NCBI RefSeq assembly: GCF_013035425.1 | Contig: NZ_WQHX01000003.1 | Span: 323,001-387,000, forward strand | DNA: 64,000 bases | Direction: 5' to 3' | From: Ruegeria arenilitoris | Lineage (GTDB): Bacteria; Pseudomonadota; Alphaproteobacteria; Rhodobacterales; Rhodobacteraceae | In this document: positions 42,434-52,074 of the stretch, in pieces | How positions within the stretch are numbered: position 1 is the first letter of the stretch | Layout of the letters: every line of letters starts with the position of its first letter | Notes under the pieces: generated by a model | What the model was told of the DNA's origin: nothing | The model's input: the letters and a program-made list of their open reading frames with translations, nothing else | The model's database searches: none | Made by a program: the position numbers and the translations under genes

Positions 42434-44413
42434 CTACAGCTTGATACGGAATGCAGCGAAGCCATCGGCACCGTCACCGGCATCTTCGATTGAGACACCT
42501 TTGACGTCATTTATGTAATCGCGCGCCTTTGGTCCGGTTTCAAACAGGACCGTGGTGTCTTCAATCGGGGCGAATGACCAGTTGGCATCTGCCTTGGGGT
42601 CTATCGTGCCTTTTTCGACAATATAGCGGACAATCACATCTCGATTTGTGTCTGGGGCTTCAAAGACGATTGTGTCGCCTTTCGCACCTGGGAAAGAGCC
42701 CCCCCCTGAAGCACGATAATTATTGGTCGCAATGATGAACTCCATATCGTCTGTAACTGGCGTTCCGTTAAACTGCAGGTTCACGATCCGAGCAGCCTCG
42801 GGGTTTGCCTCTTCACCTTTTGGTCCAAAGCGGGATGGTTGCGACAAGTCGATCTGATAAGTAACGCCGTCCATCACATCAAAGTTGTATGACGGAAAAG
42901 ACGGGTTGAGCAGAATGGCGTCTTTCGAGCCCGGTTCAACCTGATTGAACATACCTGCCGAACGTTCCAACCAACCGCGAACCTGCGCCCCGTTTATGCG
43001 AACTGCCCGCACTGTATTCGGGTACAGATAGAGGTCCGCCACATTTTTTATTGCGACGTCACCCACCGGAACATCAGTATAGTAATCTGGTCCACCGCGG
43101 CCACCTGCTTTGAACGGCGCTGCGGCTGACAAAATGGGTAGCCCCTCATGTTCTGTCCCTTTAAGCATCTGCTCAACGTACCATTTTTGTGCGATCGACA
43201 CGATTTGGACAGAGGGGTCATCTGCGACAAGCGCAAAGTAACTATGCAACGGGGCCGACGTCTTTCCGACCGCCCGCCGGACATATGCCAGCGTTTGATC
43301 GTGATCGTCGGCTACCGAATTCAGCACGTTTTGATCATCACCGACCAAGGGGGTGATTGAACGATCCTCATTGCGCTTCGAGATCGGGCGTGCCTCTGAA
43401 GTTGTTGTAACGACGCGCCATTCATTCCCGTCGCGCTCAAGCAGCAGGTCTAAAAGACCAAGGTGCGAACCCCAAAATCCACCCATTACAGCAGGTTTGC
43501 CCATGAGGGTTCCCTTTTCGACATCAATACCGGGACGATCGGCAAATGTCTCTGACGGAAATACAAGGTGGTTGTGGCCAGTTACCAACGCATCAATCCC
43601 GTCAACACCGGCCAAAACAACCGATGCATTCTCCATTCCATCAGAATGTTCAGCGGCACCAATTCCCGAATGAGACAAGGCAATGACCAGGTCGCAGCCT
43701 TGCTCCTTCATCTCGGGCATGTAGGCCTGTGCCGTTTCGATAATGTCACGGGCTTGAACGTTGCTTTCAAGATGCTTGCGATCCCAGTTCATGACCTGCG
43801 GAGGGGTAAACCCGATCACGCCGATCTTGATCGGATGTCTGGCCCCGTCACCCATTTCGATTTCCCGATCTAGTATGGCGTAAGGTTTAACAAGCGTTTT
43901 GTCGTCGCGGGGATTTCCACCCTTTTCCTTTACAATATTTGCCAGAACAACGGGGAAGTCGGCTCCGGCCAAAGATTTATCCAAGAAATCCAGCCCATAG
44001 TTGAATTCGTGGTTGCCCAGCGTTGCAGCGTCATACCCCACGGTGTTGAATGCGTTGATAATTGGGTGGCTGTCGCCTTCTTTCATGCCGCGCTCGTAGG
44101 CAATATAATCGCCCATAGGATTACCCTGCAAAAAGTCTCCGTTGTCGACTAGCAAGGAATTCGTCGCCTCCGCGCGAATTTCATTGATGATTGAGGCTGT
44201 TCGCGAAAGGCCCACTGTGTCACGCGGTTTATCCGCGTAGTAGTCGTACGGGAAAACGTGCACATGGATATCCGTTGTCTCCATGATCCTTAAATGAGCC
44301 TGATTGTTGGCTGCTGACGCGGAAAAAGGATGTAACGAGATCGCAGCGGCGCTGGCGCTGGTTGTTACGAGAAACTTACGACGAGAAATTGCACTGAGGT
44401 TGGAAAAGGACAT
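42434..44413 (-). CDS. cpdB: Bifunctional 2',3'-cyclic-nucleotide 2'-phosphodiesterase/3'-nucleotidase
   Basis: A 659-residue periplasmic nucleotide-salvage enzyme. A Tat signal is visible (SRRKFLVTTSASAAAIS; residues about 9-25). The calcineurin-type metal site has DIHVHVFPYDYY, GDFLQGNPMGDY, GNHEFNYGLDFL, SHSGIG and GHNHLVFP. The C-terminal 5'-nucleotidase domain has NNYRASGGGSFPG. The ATG at 44413 has AGG six bases upstream; the longer ORF to 44545 adds no signal-like sequence. It would release phosphate and nucleosides from extracellular RNA and nucleotides. Confidence 0.93.
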   Translation of the reverse strand: MSFSNLSAISRRKFLVTTSASAAAISLHPFSASAANNQAHLRIMETTDIHVHVFPYDYYADKPRDTVGLSRTASIINEIRAEATNSLLVDNGDFLQGNPMGDYIAYERGMKEGDSHPIINAFNTVGYDAATLGNHEFNYGLDFLDKSLAGADFPVVLANIVKEKGGNPRDDKTLVKPYAILDREIEMGDGARHPIKIGVIGFTPPQVMNWDRKHLESNVQARDIIETAQAYMPEMKEQGCDLVIALSHSGIGAAEHSDGMENASVVLAGVDGIDALVTGHNHLVFPSETFADRPGIDVEKGTLMGKPAVMGGFWGSHLGLLDLLLERDGNEWRVVTTTSEARPISKRNEDRSITPLVGDDQNVLNSVADDHDQTLAYVRRAVGKTSAPLHSYFALVADDPSVQIVSIAQKWYVEQMLKGTEHEGLPILSAAAPFKAGGRGGPDYYTDVPVGDVAIKNVADLYLYPNTVRAVRINGAQVRGWLERSAGMFNQVEPGSKDAILLNPSFPSYNFDVMDGVTYQIDLSQPSRFGPKGEEANPEAARIVNLQFNGTPVTDDMEFIIATNNYRASGGGSFPGAKGDTIVFEAPDTNRDVIVRYIVEKGTIDPKADANWSFAPIEDTTVLFETGPKARDYINDVKGVSIEDAGDGADGFAAFRIKL

Positions 44414-44645
44414 CTGACACCTTTCAAGAGTGTTGGGCGACGCGATTTGTGGATGTCTTGCACGACAGTGGTATGACAATAGTCGTTCACGTGACCATTG
44501 TGCCGACATCAAAACCACTGTGCCCTTTACAAGCGTATCTTGCAAACCAATGCATGCATGACGGCGACCTGCTCAAAAATACTCAGATACAGTTCATGAT
44601 ATTCCAGCAATGGTGGAATGGTTTGTCGTCAGGGCGGGCGTCTCC

Positions 44646-44830
44646 TTATTCGAGACTTCGGCGGAATGGTTTTCCCGAGCTGGCGCCAATCACCAGACTG
44701 CCTGCATTTATGACTCGAATTCCATTCACAAGGACTGTCTGCACGCCATCAGCAGGTCGGTTTGCGTTCTAAAATTTAGCCAGATTTTCCCGGGCTGCAG
44801 GACCAAATACGACAATGCCGGCGCACATCC
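44646..44830 (-). pseudogene. C-terminal remnant of an amidohydrolase (D-aminoacylase-like)
   Basis: A minus-strand frame reads GIVVFGPAARENLAKF, then an in-frame TAG at 44769-44771, then NANRPADGVQTVLVNGIRVI and NAGSLVIGASSGKPFRRSLE before a natural TAA at 44646. This matches the end of amidohydrolase-family proteins such as N-acyl-D-amino-acid deacylase (ADIVVFDP ... GIxxVxVNGxxV). Upstream sequence to about 44980 is degenerate. The family match is from memory. The rest of 44414-45212 shows no complete gene. Confidence 0.55.
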
Positions 44831-45212
44831 CGAAATACAGTCTTCACTTTCGTAACTTCGAACTGCGCCGGTCTCGTCAAAGGAAGACCAAAATACCGGG
44901 TCAAAGGCGAGATCATTACTGAACGGTGCGTGATGGAAGCATCCAAAGACGCAAAAGCATCGGGATCGATAACTCACCCGCCCAATGGGACCTGGTCATA
45001 GTTTTGTGCGAAACTGATTGTGGCAAACATTAAGAATGGTAACTGATCACTCAGTGCAAAACACTATCCCCCGTATCTTCAGTCTGATCACTCTACCTAT
45101 CCCTCTGTTCCTAATGGCCATATTTCGAAATTTACTTAAAATGGTGATCGAGCCTCAATTGTGTATTGGCCCGGAAAGAATTTGAAGTGCTGCCCTAACA
45201 AGGGAATTCCAA

Positions 45213-46226
45213 ATGCGAAATTTTGCTAAGAACCTTGCTCTCGTCTTGATAAGTGTCTGCTTTGCAACAGCCATCGCCGAAGGTCTGTTGCGGTTATCGT
45301 TCGGAGCGGAAACGTTCCGTTACGGCTGGGAGGCAGATTACTGGCGAGCTTTGCGAAAGACTGAAGGTTGCTCTGCGCCCGAGCATGGAGATCTCGAAAT
45401 CGACAAGAATCTTGGGTGGCGGATGCGACGCGGGTACTCGAATGGTGCAACCTCGCATGACGAGAACGGTTACCGCAATTCGACTGGGCGCGTCTTATTC
45501 CCCGCTTCCAGACCGATAGTGGCAATTGGGGATTCATTTACTTATGGTCTGGGTTTGCCGGACAGTGCGACCTATTCGTCGCGCCTTCAGGAGTTGACCG
45601 GGCGTCGCGTCTTAAATTTTGGCGTGAACGGGTTTGCTGTAGATCAAGCCTTGATGTATTGGGAGAGCGAGGCGCGCGCATTTAAACCGGATCTCGTTGT
45701 TTTAGGTTATTTTTCGGACAATTTTCACCGCAACGCTCATCGAATTCGCGGTTTGCCCAAACCGGGATATGATCTTTTGCCGGATGGTAGTCTTGAGGCG
45801 TTTGCAGTGGGCAATTGCGATGATCTTGTTGAAGGCGTCAGTTTGTGGCGATTGCCGACCCTAATTCAATGGTCTTTGAGAAAGTTCTTGGATAAAGCCT
45901 CGGGTTATCCGGTTCAAATGCTCGAGCAACGTCGAGACCTCAGCCGCGCGGTGCTTTCGGAACTGCGTGACTCGGTTGCTGCTGAAGGGGCGTCTTTGGT
46001 TGTTCTGTTGATTCCGCATTGCGCTCATCCGCAGGATGGTGCGTACGGAGATTGGGTGCTCAGCCGTACAAAAACTGATTGCTCGGAACTGGGATTGAAT
46101 TGCATTGACTTCAGCGACAAAACCAATGTCGAAGATTTCGGAGACAACTGCCATTGGTCGGCGGCCACTAACTCTCTTGCCGCCGAGCGAATTATCCAAA
46201 TGTTCCCACAATTTAAGGCCGATTGA
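45213..46226 (+). CDS. Membrane-anchored SGNH/GDSL hydrolase-like protein
   Basis: A 337-residue protein with an N-terminal membrane anchor (residues about 7-26, LALVLISVCFATAIAEGLLR) and an SGNH hydrolase domain in the periplasm. The catalytic serine is in GDSFTYGLGL near residue 108, and the Asp-His pair is in DFGDNCHWS near residue 313; the Asn and Gly blocks are less clear. Members deacetylate or acylate polysaccharides and peptidoglycan. No polysaccharide gene is adjacent; the substrate is unknown. Confidence 0.8.
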   Translation: MRNFAKNLALVLISVCFATAIAEGLLRLSFGAETFRYGWEADYWRALRKTEGCSAPEHGDLEIDKNLGWRMRRGYSNGATSHDENGYRNSTGRVLFPASRPIVAIGDSFTYGLGLPDSATYSSRLQELTGRRVLNFGVNGFAVDQALMYWESEARAFKPDLVVLGYFSDNFHRNAHRIRGLPKPGYDLLPDGSLEAFAVGNCDDLVEGVSLWRLPTLIQWSLRKFLDKASGYPVQMLEQRRDLSRAVLSELRDSVAAEGASLVVLLIPHCAHPQDGAYGDWVLSRTKTDCSELGLNCIDFSDKTNVEDFGDNCHWSAATNSLAAERIIQMFPQFKAD

Positions 46227-46433
46227 AGGATCCCGGTACCCACTTCCTGCACAAACTACTCAACAGTCTACTTGCAACTTGGGGAAGAAGGAGCGGTTTG
46301 GCCGGGTGTTGACATCGCTAGAACATGCCGTGCAAGGGTAGCCTTTGAATGAATGCGCCGGGGACAAGACCGCTGGACATTTTGTATCGCATGAAATCCG
46401 CATTTTGTTAAATCGGACCAGTCGATGCAGGCG

Positions 46434-47327
46434 TTACGCAACCCCCAAGGGGAGTTGTTGGGCGTTGCTCCACTGTTTGGGAGACTGCCCGTACGCACGT
46501 TTAAACTCTCGGCTGAACTGAGAGGGACTTACGTAGCCGACACTCATTGCAGCTTCGTTCACGGTCATGCCTCCGGCAATCTTCATCGCTGCATTGTTGA
46601 GGCGCATGGACTTAACAAATTGGATAGGGGACATTGTCGTGACTTGTTTGAATTTCCGATGGAACACGGCCCGGCTCATTCCCGCGCGAGCCGCCAAATC
46701 GTCTATCGAGATCGCTGAGTCGATGTTCGATGCCACATGCGTAATGGATCGTGCTATGGCATTGCCAGCACCGAAAGCCTGCCTTGCGAAAACTCCGGCG
46801 TCGCCTAGCAGAATAGCATAATATAGTTCTCGCAGCCGCGCGTCCCCTAAAACCGCGGCGTCCACTTCGTTCTGTCCCAGTTGAAGTAGCCGGAACAGCG
46901 CATCTGAAAACATGTCGTCCCAGTTCGCAAACCTGACTGCCCGTGTTGGCAGGTTTCCCTTCGCGATCGGAATGCTGCCTCCGGCATTGTCCATCTCCAT
47001 CGTCAGTTCGGTCATAATGCGTTGATCCAGGGGTATGTAAGAGCCGTAAAGTGGGTTGTCCGGCGATGCGGCTGGCGTCCCCGCTTGCACTGGAATAGAC
47101 ATCGGGCAGCACAGATACTGACTATCGTCGTAGACATGTCGTTCGCCATCCAGAACAGCTTCCTTGGCTCCATTCACTATGGCAATCACGCAAGGCTCAT
47201 AGATCGCTGGGGCGCAAGGGACCGGGGTGCTGGCCCGGAACAGCTTTACACCTTTCACTCCTGTTTCTGTTAGACCGTCCTCAGGTATCAGTCTTTCAAT
47301 GAGGCGTTTGATCTTTTGTTTGCTCAT
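46434..47327 (-). CDS. AraC-family regulator
   Basis: A 297-residue AraC regulator with an N-terminal AraC_N cupin-like domain (CVIAIVNGAKEAVLDGERHV, residues about 40-60) and two C-terminal helix-turn-helix motifs (SIDDLAARAGMSRAVFHRKF and MTVNEAAMSVGYVSPSQFSR). AraC_N members often sit beside an alcohol or aldehyde dehydrogenase or SDR gene and respond to its substrate. It diverges from the SDR gene at 47495 and so is the probable regulator. Confidence 0.88.
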   Translation of the reverse strand: MSKQKIKRLIERLIPEDGLTETGVKGVKLFRASTPVPCAPAIYEPCVIAIVNGAKEAVLDGERHVYDDSQYLCCPMSIPVQAGTPAASPDNPLYGSYIPLDQRIMTELTMEMDNAGGSIPIAKGNLPTRAVRFANWDDMFSDALFRLLQLGQNEVDAAVLGDARLRELYYAILLGDAGVFARQAFGAGNAIARSITHVASNIDSAISIDDLAARAGMSRAVFHRKFKQVTTMSPIQFVKSMRLNNAAMKIAGGMTVNEAAMSVGYVSPSQFSREFKRAYGQSPKQWSNAQQLPLGVA

Positions 47328-47494
47328 TTGAACAATCTAGTGCTGCGAGTTTGGTCCCAGCAACCACCCTGAGACAATCAGGCAAGTATTCGCGACGATC
47401 TGCCCTGTTTTTGGTGGCCCCTGAGATTTAATTTCTTTCTCTAAGCGTAAAACACGCAATTGCGGCCATCAGCTTCTGCTGAAAGGATAAGATA

Positions 47495-48442
47495 TTGAAA
47501 GACACCCATTTCGGACCTGACGGCTGGACCAAGGAGCGATTGGGATCGCTTGCAGGCGAGACCTTTATCATCACCGGCTCCAATGCTGGTACGGGTTTCC
47601 AGGCTTCGCGAATTCTGCTGTCCAAAGGCGCGAAGGTCGTAATGCTGAATCGCAACGAAGAGAAATCGACCGCCGCTATTAAGGAGCTTAAACAGGAGTT
47701 CGGCGAAGAGGCCGATGTGCGCTTTATCCGAATGGACCTTGCAGACTTGGCAAGCGTACGCGAAGCGGCAAAAGAAGTGCTGAAGACCGTTCCCCGAGTC
47801 GATGCGTTAATCTGCAATGCGGCCATTGCTCAGGTGCCGAAACAGCAGTTCACCAAAGACGGGTTCGAAAGCCAGCTTGGAACCAACCACTACGGCCATT
47901 TTGTACTGTGCGGCATGCTGTTCGAGCGTATAGAAGAATCTCGGGGCAGGATCGTGGTCGTCGCAAGCCTTGGATATAAGATGGGTCTGCAGACAATAAA
48001 GTTTGACGACTTGAACTGGAACCAGAACTACAGCGCTAATTCCGCCTACAGCCAAAGCAAGTTAGCGCAAATGATGTTCGCCTATGAACTGCAAGATCGT
48101 CTTAAGGCCGCGAACAAGTCTGTGGAGGTCTATGTTTGTCAACCAGGATCTTCCGTGACATCATTGATCAGCACCAGCGGTGGGTTTTTAACGCGGGTTA
48201 TTTGGTGGCTGATGACCAAGTCGCCAATGGTTCAAACCGCCGAAAAAGGTGCCTATCCGGAAGTTATGTGCGCGACCGAAGACGGTTTGGAAGAGCGCGC
48301 TCTTTACGGTCCCACGGGCCGCATGGAATTTGTCGGCCCTGTGGGTAAGGGCACTCTGGAACCTTACGCCTATGACAAGGTTGTCATGACGAAGCTGTGG
48401 GACGTGTCTGAAAAGGCAACGGGGTTTGATTGGCCTTTCTAG
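47495..48442 (+). CDS. SDR-family oxidoreductase (protochlorophyllide-reductase/retinol-dehydrogenase-like)
   Basis: A 315-residue NADP-dependent short-chain dehydrogenase of the long type. TGSNAGTGFQAS (residues about 28-39) is the cofactor motif, NAAIAQ the NAG motif, and YSQSK near residue 190 the catalytic pair. It starts at a TTG (47495) with AAGGA seven bases upstream. Substrate is unknown; a short alcohol or aldehyde is likely since an AraC gene is divergent. It is not evidence for photosynthesis, since no bch genes are nearby. Confidence 0.85.
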   Translation: MKDTHFGPDGWTKERLGSLAGETFIITGSNAGTGFQASRILLSKGAKVVMLNRNEEKSTAAIKELKQEFGEEADVRFIRMDLADLASVREAAKEVLKTVPRVDALICNAAIAQVPKQQFTKDGFESQLGTNHYGHFVLCGMLFERIEESRGRIVVVASLGYKMGLQTIKFDDLNWNQNYSANSAYSQSKLAQMMFAYELQDRLKAANKSVEVYVCQPGSSVTSLISTSGGFLTRVIWWLMTKSPMVQTAEKGAYPEVMCATEDGLEERALYGPTGRMEFVGPVGKGTLEPYAYDKVVMTKLWDVSEKATGFDWPF

Positions 48443-48710
48443 CGGAATTGCGGACAAGGTGCTATCCTCCCAGTTTTGCCAAAGCGGACTTTGAAGAAAG
48501 ATTCAGAAATTTCGAGTTTCGGTTCGATTCCTTCACAGCGACTTTCAGGAGAATATCATCTAACGCACTGCAAACGCGCATGATTTTGATTTAACCTAAG
48601 GGTCGCGCATCCAACAAACCGACTACCCATTGCGCTTATTGGGTGAACCGACCGGACGCATTTGAAGTCCCAAAACCTGGCACTTTGGCGTTGACTAACG
48701 AACGATCTGT

Positions 48711-49082
48711 CTATTTCCTCAGGCCTCCAAACTGTTCCCAAGCGTCCAGCGCTTGCGCCGCATACATAAGGGATGGACCGCCTCCCATATAGATTGCGAC
48801 GCCCAGAAGTTCTTCAAATTCTTGGCGAGAGGCACCAAGACGGATGAGGCTTTTAGTGTGAAAACCGATGCACCCGTCGCAACGCAAAGCAATTGCGATC
48901 CCCATTGCAACCAGTTCCTTGGTTTTTTCATCCAGGGAGCCATCAGATGTTGCACCCTGCGCCATCGCAGAAAAGCCCTTCATTGTGTTGGGAATGTTCT
49001 TTCGCAATTGACCGACTTGCGTTGAAATCGCATTCGTCAGTTCTGGGTATGATGTCGTGGCCAACTTAAAATCCTTTCTCAT
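48711..49082 (-). CDS. Carboxymuconolactone decarboxylase/AhpD-family protein
   Basis: A 123-residue AhpD-fold protein. The catalytic-type motif is CDGCIGFHTKSLIRLGAS near residue 70, with a CxxC and a following histidine that fit peroxidase-like or alkylhydroperoxidase AhpD proteins rather than true lactone decarboxylases. The ATG at 49082 is chosen; a GTG at 49103 is possible. The gene stands alone. Confidence 0.85.
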   Translation of the reverse strand: MRKDFKLATTSYPELTNAISTQVGQLRKNIPNTMKGFSAMAQGATSDGSLDEKTKELVAMGIAIALRCDGCIGFHTKSLIRLGASRQEFEELLGVAIYMGGGPSLMYAAQALDAWEQFGGLRK

Positions 49083-49103
49083 TTCACGGACTGGATTTAT
49101 CAC

Positions 49104-49468
49104 CGCCGAAATCTGACAGGATTGAGTTGGATCAAAAACAGGCCCTTAATCGTTGCCAAAGTAGTTGAAGTCCTGATCGTTGGTATTCACCATGCGCGGC
49201 GTTTCACTTAATTGGACCATAAAGAGCCACGAATACATTGTTGGTAATGTCGACTGACACTTTACTCTGCGCTCTGATGCCTATGTCAGAAGATGAAGCT
49301 TACTCTCTGCCGCTCAAACGGCAGGCAATCCAATGTCTTCTTGCCCATTTCTGGAACAATGCTCGATGCCTAAGCCATGGTAAGCGCGTGCGTACTAGTG
49401 TATTTGAGCCTTCGATGCGAGAAGGTGTTCGTTTAATCCAAACACCACCAACAGGAGGATGCTGCCCT
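49104..49468. other. Intergenic region, 365 bases
   Basis: No gene is supported. A frame open from 49238 into the ABC substrate-binding gene looks like upstream readthrough, since the signal peptide begins only at 49469. The region must hold the transporter promoter. Confidence 0.5.
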
Positions 49469-50470
49469 ATGTTTCACCGCGCTATTGTCATCGCGAGCGG
49501 TTTTTTTGCTGCAACCGTCGTAAATGCCCAGACAGAAGTACCTTTCGCCTTGGACTGGAAATTCGAGGGACCCTCGGCCGCTTATTTCGCAGCTATAGAC
49601 AACGGTCACTTCGCTGAAGAAAACCTTTCGGTTAACATTGAGGCGGGCTCGGGTTCTGTTCAGACAATCCCAAAAATCGCCACTGGTGCCTTCCCGATGG
49701 GTTTTGGTGACATAAACTCGGTCATCAAGTTTTTGGATCAAAACCCCGGTGCGCCTGTAACCGCTGTAATGATGATCTATGACAAGCCGCCATTCGCAAT
49801 CGTTGGACGAAAAAGTCTGGGCGTCTCGGAACCGAAGGACCTTGAAGGTAGGGTTCTTGGAGCTCCTCCACCAGATGGCGCGTGGGCGCAATTTCCCGTG
49901 TTTGCCCAGGAAACAGGCATTGATCCCTCTTCCGTGACGGTGGAACCCGTCGGCTTTCCAACCCGAGAGCCAATGCTTGCCGAAGGAAATGTCGACGCAA
50001 TTACAGGCTTCTCTTTCTCGTCGGTCGTGAACCTGAAACGTCTGGGTGTTGCCGATGACGATATCTCGAATATCCTGATGGCTGACCATGGGCTTGAGCT
50101 TTATGGCAACGCTATCTTGGTGAACACCGACTGGGCTGCCGAGAACAGCGAACAGGTTCGTGGCTTCCTGCGCGCGGTAGCAGCCGGCTGGCAAGACGTT
50201 ATCGACGACCCGGCCGCAGGCATTGATTCACTGGTGCAGCGGAACCCTGCGGCCGATAAGGGGTTAGAGCAAGAGCGTCTTCAGATGGCGATCGAACAGA
50301 ACGTTGCGACCGATTACGTTAAAGCAAACGGGATGGGCGGAATCGACGCCGCCCGTATGAAGAAGGCAATCGAACAGCTGGGCGAGACTTATGAGTTTCA
50401 GAACACACCTGATGCATCGCTATACTTCACTGACGCCTATCTCCCTGAAGGTGGATTTGCTTTGAAGTAA
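49469..50470 (+). CDS. ABC transporter substrate-binding protein (NMT1/THI5-like)
   Basis: A 333-residue periplasmic binding protein. Residues 1-20 are a Sec signal (HRAIVIASGFFAATVVNAQ). The mature protein starts EVPFALDWKFEGPSAAYFAA, typical of the NMT1/THI5 type that binds pyrimidines, riboflavin, taurine or sulfonates. The ATG at 49469 is chosen for the signal peptide, with GGAGG about ten bases upstream. It leads the three-gene uptake operon. Confidence 0.9.
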   Translation: MFHRAIVIASGFFAATVVNAQTEVPFALDWKFEGPSAAYFAAIDNGHFAEENLSVNIEAGSGSVQTIPKIATGAFPMGFGDINSVIKFLDQNPGAPVTAVMMIYDKPPFAIVGRKSLGVSEPKDLEGRVLGAPPPDGAWAQFPVFAQETGIDPSSVTVEPVGFPTREPMLAEGNVDAITGFSFSSVVNLKRLGVADDDISNILMADHGLELYGNAILVNTDWAAENSEQVRGFLRAVAAGWQDVIDDPAAGIDSLVQRNPAADKGLEQERLQMAIEQNVATDYVKANGMGGIDAARMKKAIEQLGETYEFQNTPDASLYFTDAYLPEGGFALK

Positions 50471-50479
50471 GTTTTACGG

Positions 50480-50504
50480 GCGCGGTCCGCTCAGCGGACC
50501 GCGC
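50480..50504 (+). promoter_or_regulatory. Intercistronic stem-loop between SBP and ATPase genes
   Basis: GCGCGGTCCGC (50480-50490) and GCGGACCGCGC (50494-50504) form a perfect 11-base stem with a three-base loop, nine bases after the binding-protein stop and with no T-run. Such structures usually protect the binding-protein mRNA or attenuate the transporter genes. Confidence 0.8.
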
Positions 50505-50515
50505 AATCAATTCTC

Positions 50516-51316
50516 ATGACAAAACCACTTATCCACATTACAGACGTTCATCACGCCTATGCGACGGACGCGGGCCCGCTTCCGGTCCTAGATGGCCTGA
50601 ACGTGTCTGTACCCGAGGGCGGCTTCGTCGCCGTAGTCGGGCCCTCCGGCTGTGGGAAGTCTACCCTCACCCGCCTGATTGCCGGCCTCATGAAACCGGA
50701 CAGAGGCGAAGTTTGGCTCCACGGAGAGCGCGTGCAGTCCCCCCGTTCCACCGTGGGTATGGCATTTCAAAACCCAGTGCTTCTGGAATGGCGGACGATC
50801 CTGAAAAACGTTATGTTACCCCTTGAAATCGTCCCCACAAAAATGTCGAAAACCGAGCAGGAACAAAGGGCATTGCACCTTCTCGACCTTGTTGGGTTGA
50901 AGGGCTTCGAAGACAAACGTCCGTCGGAGCTTTCGGGAGGCATGCGCCAGCGGGCCTCGCTCTGCCGCTCTCTAATCCACAAGCCCGAAGTTCTGATTTT
51001 GGATGAGCCCTTTGGCGCTTTGGATGCTTTTACACGCGAAGATCTCTGGCAGACGATGCATTCACTCAAAGCGGAAGAACCCTTTACTGGCGTCCTGATT
51101 ACACATGACCTGCGCGAGTCGATCTTTCTTGCTGATCAAGTCGTGGTGCTTTCAGGCCGTCCTGCAAAGACACAATACGTAATGAACATCCCACGCAATG
51201 GCCCACCTGAGCTTGATGATTTGTACACGCCTGAAGCTGCTGACAGGCTCAATATCCTACGGCATCAGATCGAGATCGCACAGGGTCGTGCACCCTCTGA
51301 AGAGGTCGGGGCATGA
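50516..51316 (+). CDS. ABC transporter ATP-binding protein
   Basis: A 266-residue ATPase with Walker A GPSGCGKSTLTRL near residue 42, Q-loop AFQNP, signature LSGGMRQRASLCRSL, and Walker B LILDEPFGALDA. It is of the SsuB/TauB type that powers import of sulfonate, thiamine-precursor or related solutes. It overlaps the permease start (ATGA). The ATG at 50516 follows the intercistronic hairpin and lacks an obvious ribosome site. Confidence 0.93.
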   Translation: MTKPLIHITDVHHAYATDAGPLPVLDGLNVSVPEGGFVAVVGPSGCGKSTLTRLIAGLMKPDRGEVWLHGERVQSPRSTVGMAFQNPVLLEWRTILKNVMLPLEIVPTKMSKTEQEQRALHLLDLVGLKGFEDKRPSELSGGMRQRASLCRSLIHKPEVLILDEPFGALDAFTREDLWQTMHSLKAEEPFTGVLITHDLRESIFLADQVVVLSGRPAKTQYVMNIPRNGPPELDDLYTPEAADRLNILRHQIEIAQGRAPSEEVGA

Positions 51317-52074
51317 CACTCCGCAAAATCGCCGTCCCGGTAATTGCAATGGTCGTCTTTCTGGCGCTTTGGGAGCTTTTGGTCTGGGTCAATGGGTGGC
51401 CAAACTACATCATGGCGGCTCCCTCGGATCTGCCAGCTGCTTATTCGCGGTATTGGGAACTTTTCCTTGTCATGGGTTGGCAGACGCTTTGGCGTACAGT
51501 TGTCGGGCTTTTGATCGCTGTTGCTTTCGGTATTTTTGTTGGCATGGTTATGGGCTTTTCACGAACTATGCGCGACGCGCTCTATCCACTCCTGGTCGGC
51601 TTTAATGCCATTCCGAAGGCGACGGTAGTGCCAATTGTGGCGCTTCTTTTCGTGGGCGCACATGACTTCAACACAATTCTGATCGCCTTCATGATCTCGT
51701 TCTTCCCGATCGCCGTCTCGGTTTCGATAGGCTTGTCCACGCTGGAGCCCGAGTATCGCGATATCTTGCGCTCTCTTGGGGCTAGTCAGGCAACGGTCTT
51801 TTGGAAGATTGCGCTTCCAAAGACTTTGCCAGAGTTCTTTGGAGCGCTCAAAGTGGCGGTAACGCTGGCGTTCATCGGCACGAATCTTATGGAGATAGTG
51901 TCGCCGCACGGACGTGGTCTTGGAGCCCTCTTCGACAGCGGTAAAACGAATTCAGATTATCCTTTGATGTTTGCCGTTCTCATAGCTCTCGCTTTTATGG
52001 GCATCGTTCTTTATTACGTAGTTGTAGCGCTTGAGAAAATCTTTGCAGGTTGGGCCGAGCGGCAGCCAACGTGA
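51313..52074 (+). CDS. ABC transporter permease
   Basis: A 253-residue inner-membrane permease of the SsuC/TauC/ThiX type with about six membrane segments. The coupling EAA-like loop is LEPEYRDILRSLGASQATVF near residue 142. It completes the SBP-ATPase-permease set. Solute not determined. Confidence 0.92.
   Translation: MTLRKIAVPVIAMVVFLALWELLVWVNGWPNYIMAAPSDLPAAYSRYWELFLVMGWQTLWRTVVGLLIAVAFGIFVGMVMGFSRTMRDALYPLLVGFNAIPKATVVPIVALLFVGAHDFNTILIAFMISFFPIAVSVSIGLSTLEPEYRDILRSLGASQATVFWKIALPKTLPEFFGALKVAVTLAFIGTNLMEIVSPHGRGLGALFDSGKTNSDYPLMFAVLIALAFMGIVLYYVVVALEKIFAGWAERQPT

Noticed and set aside
47495..48442. Light-independent or light-dependent chlorophyll synthesis gene
   Set aside because: The SDR resembles protochlorophyllide-reductase-like proteins only in general fold; no bch or puf genes are near and an AraC regulator is divergent.
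49238..49468. N-terminal extension of the ABC binding protein
   Set aside because: The signal peptide starts at 49469 with GGAGG upstream; the extension has no family-like sequence.
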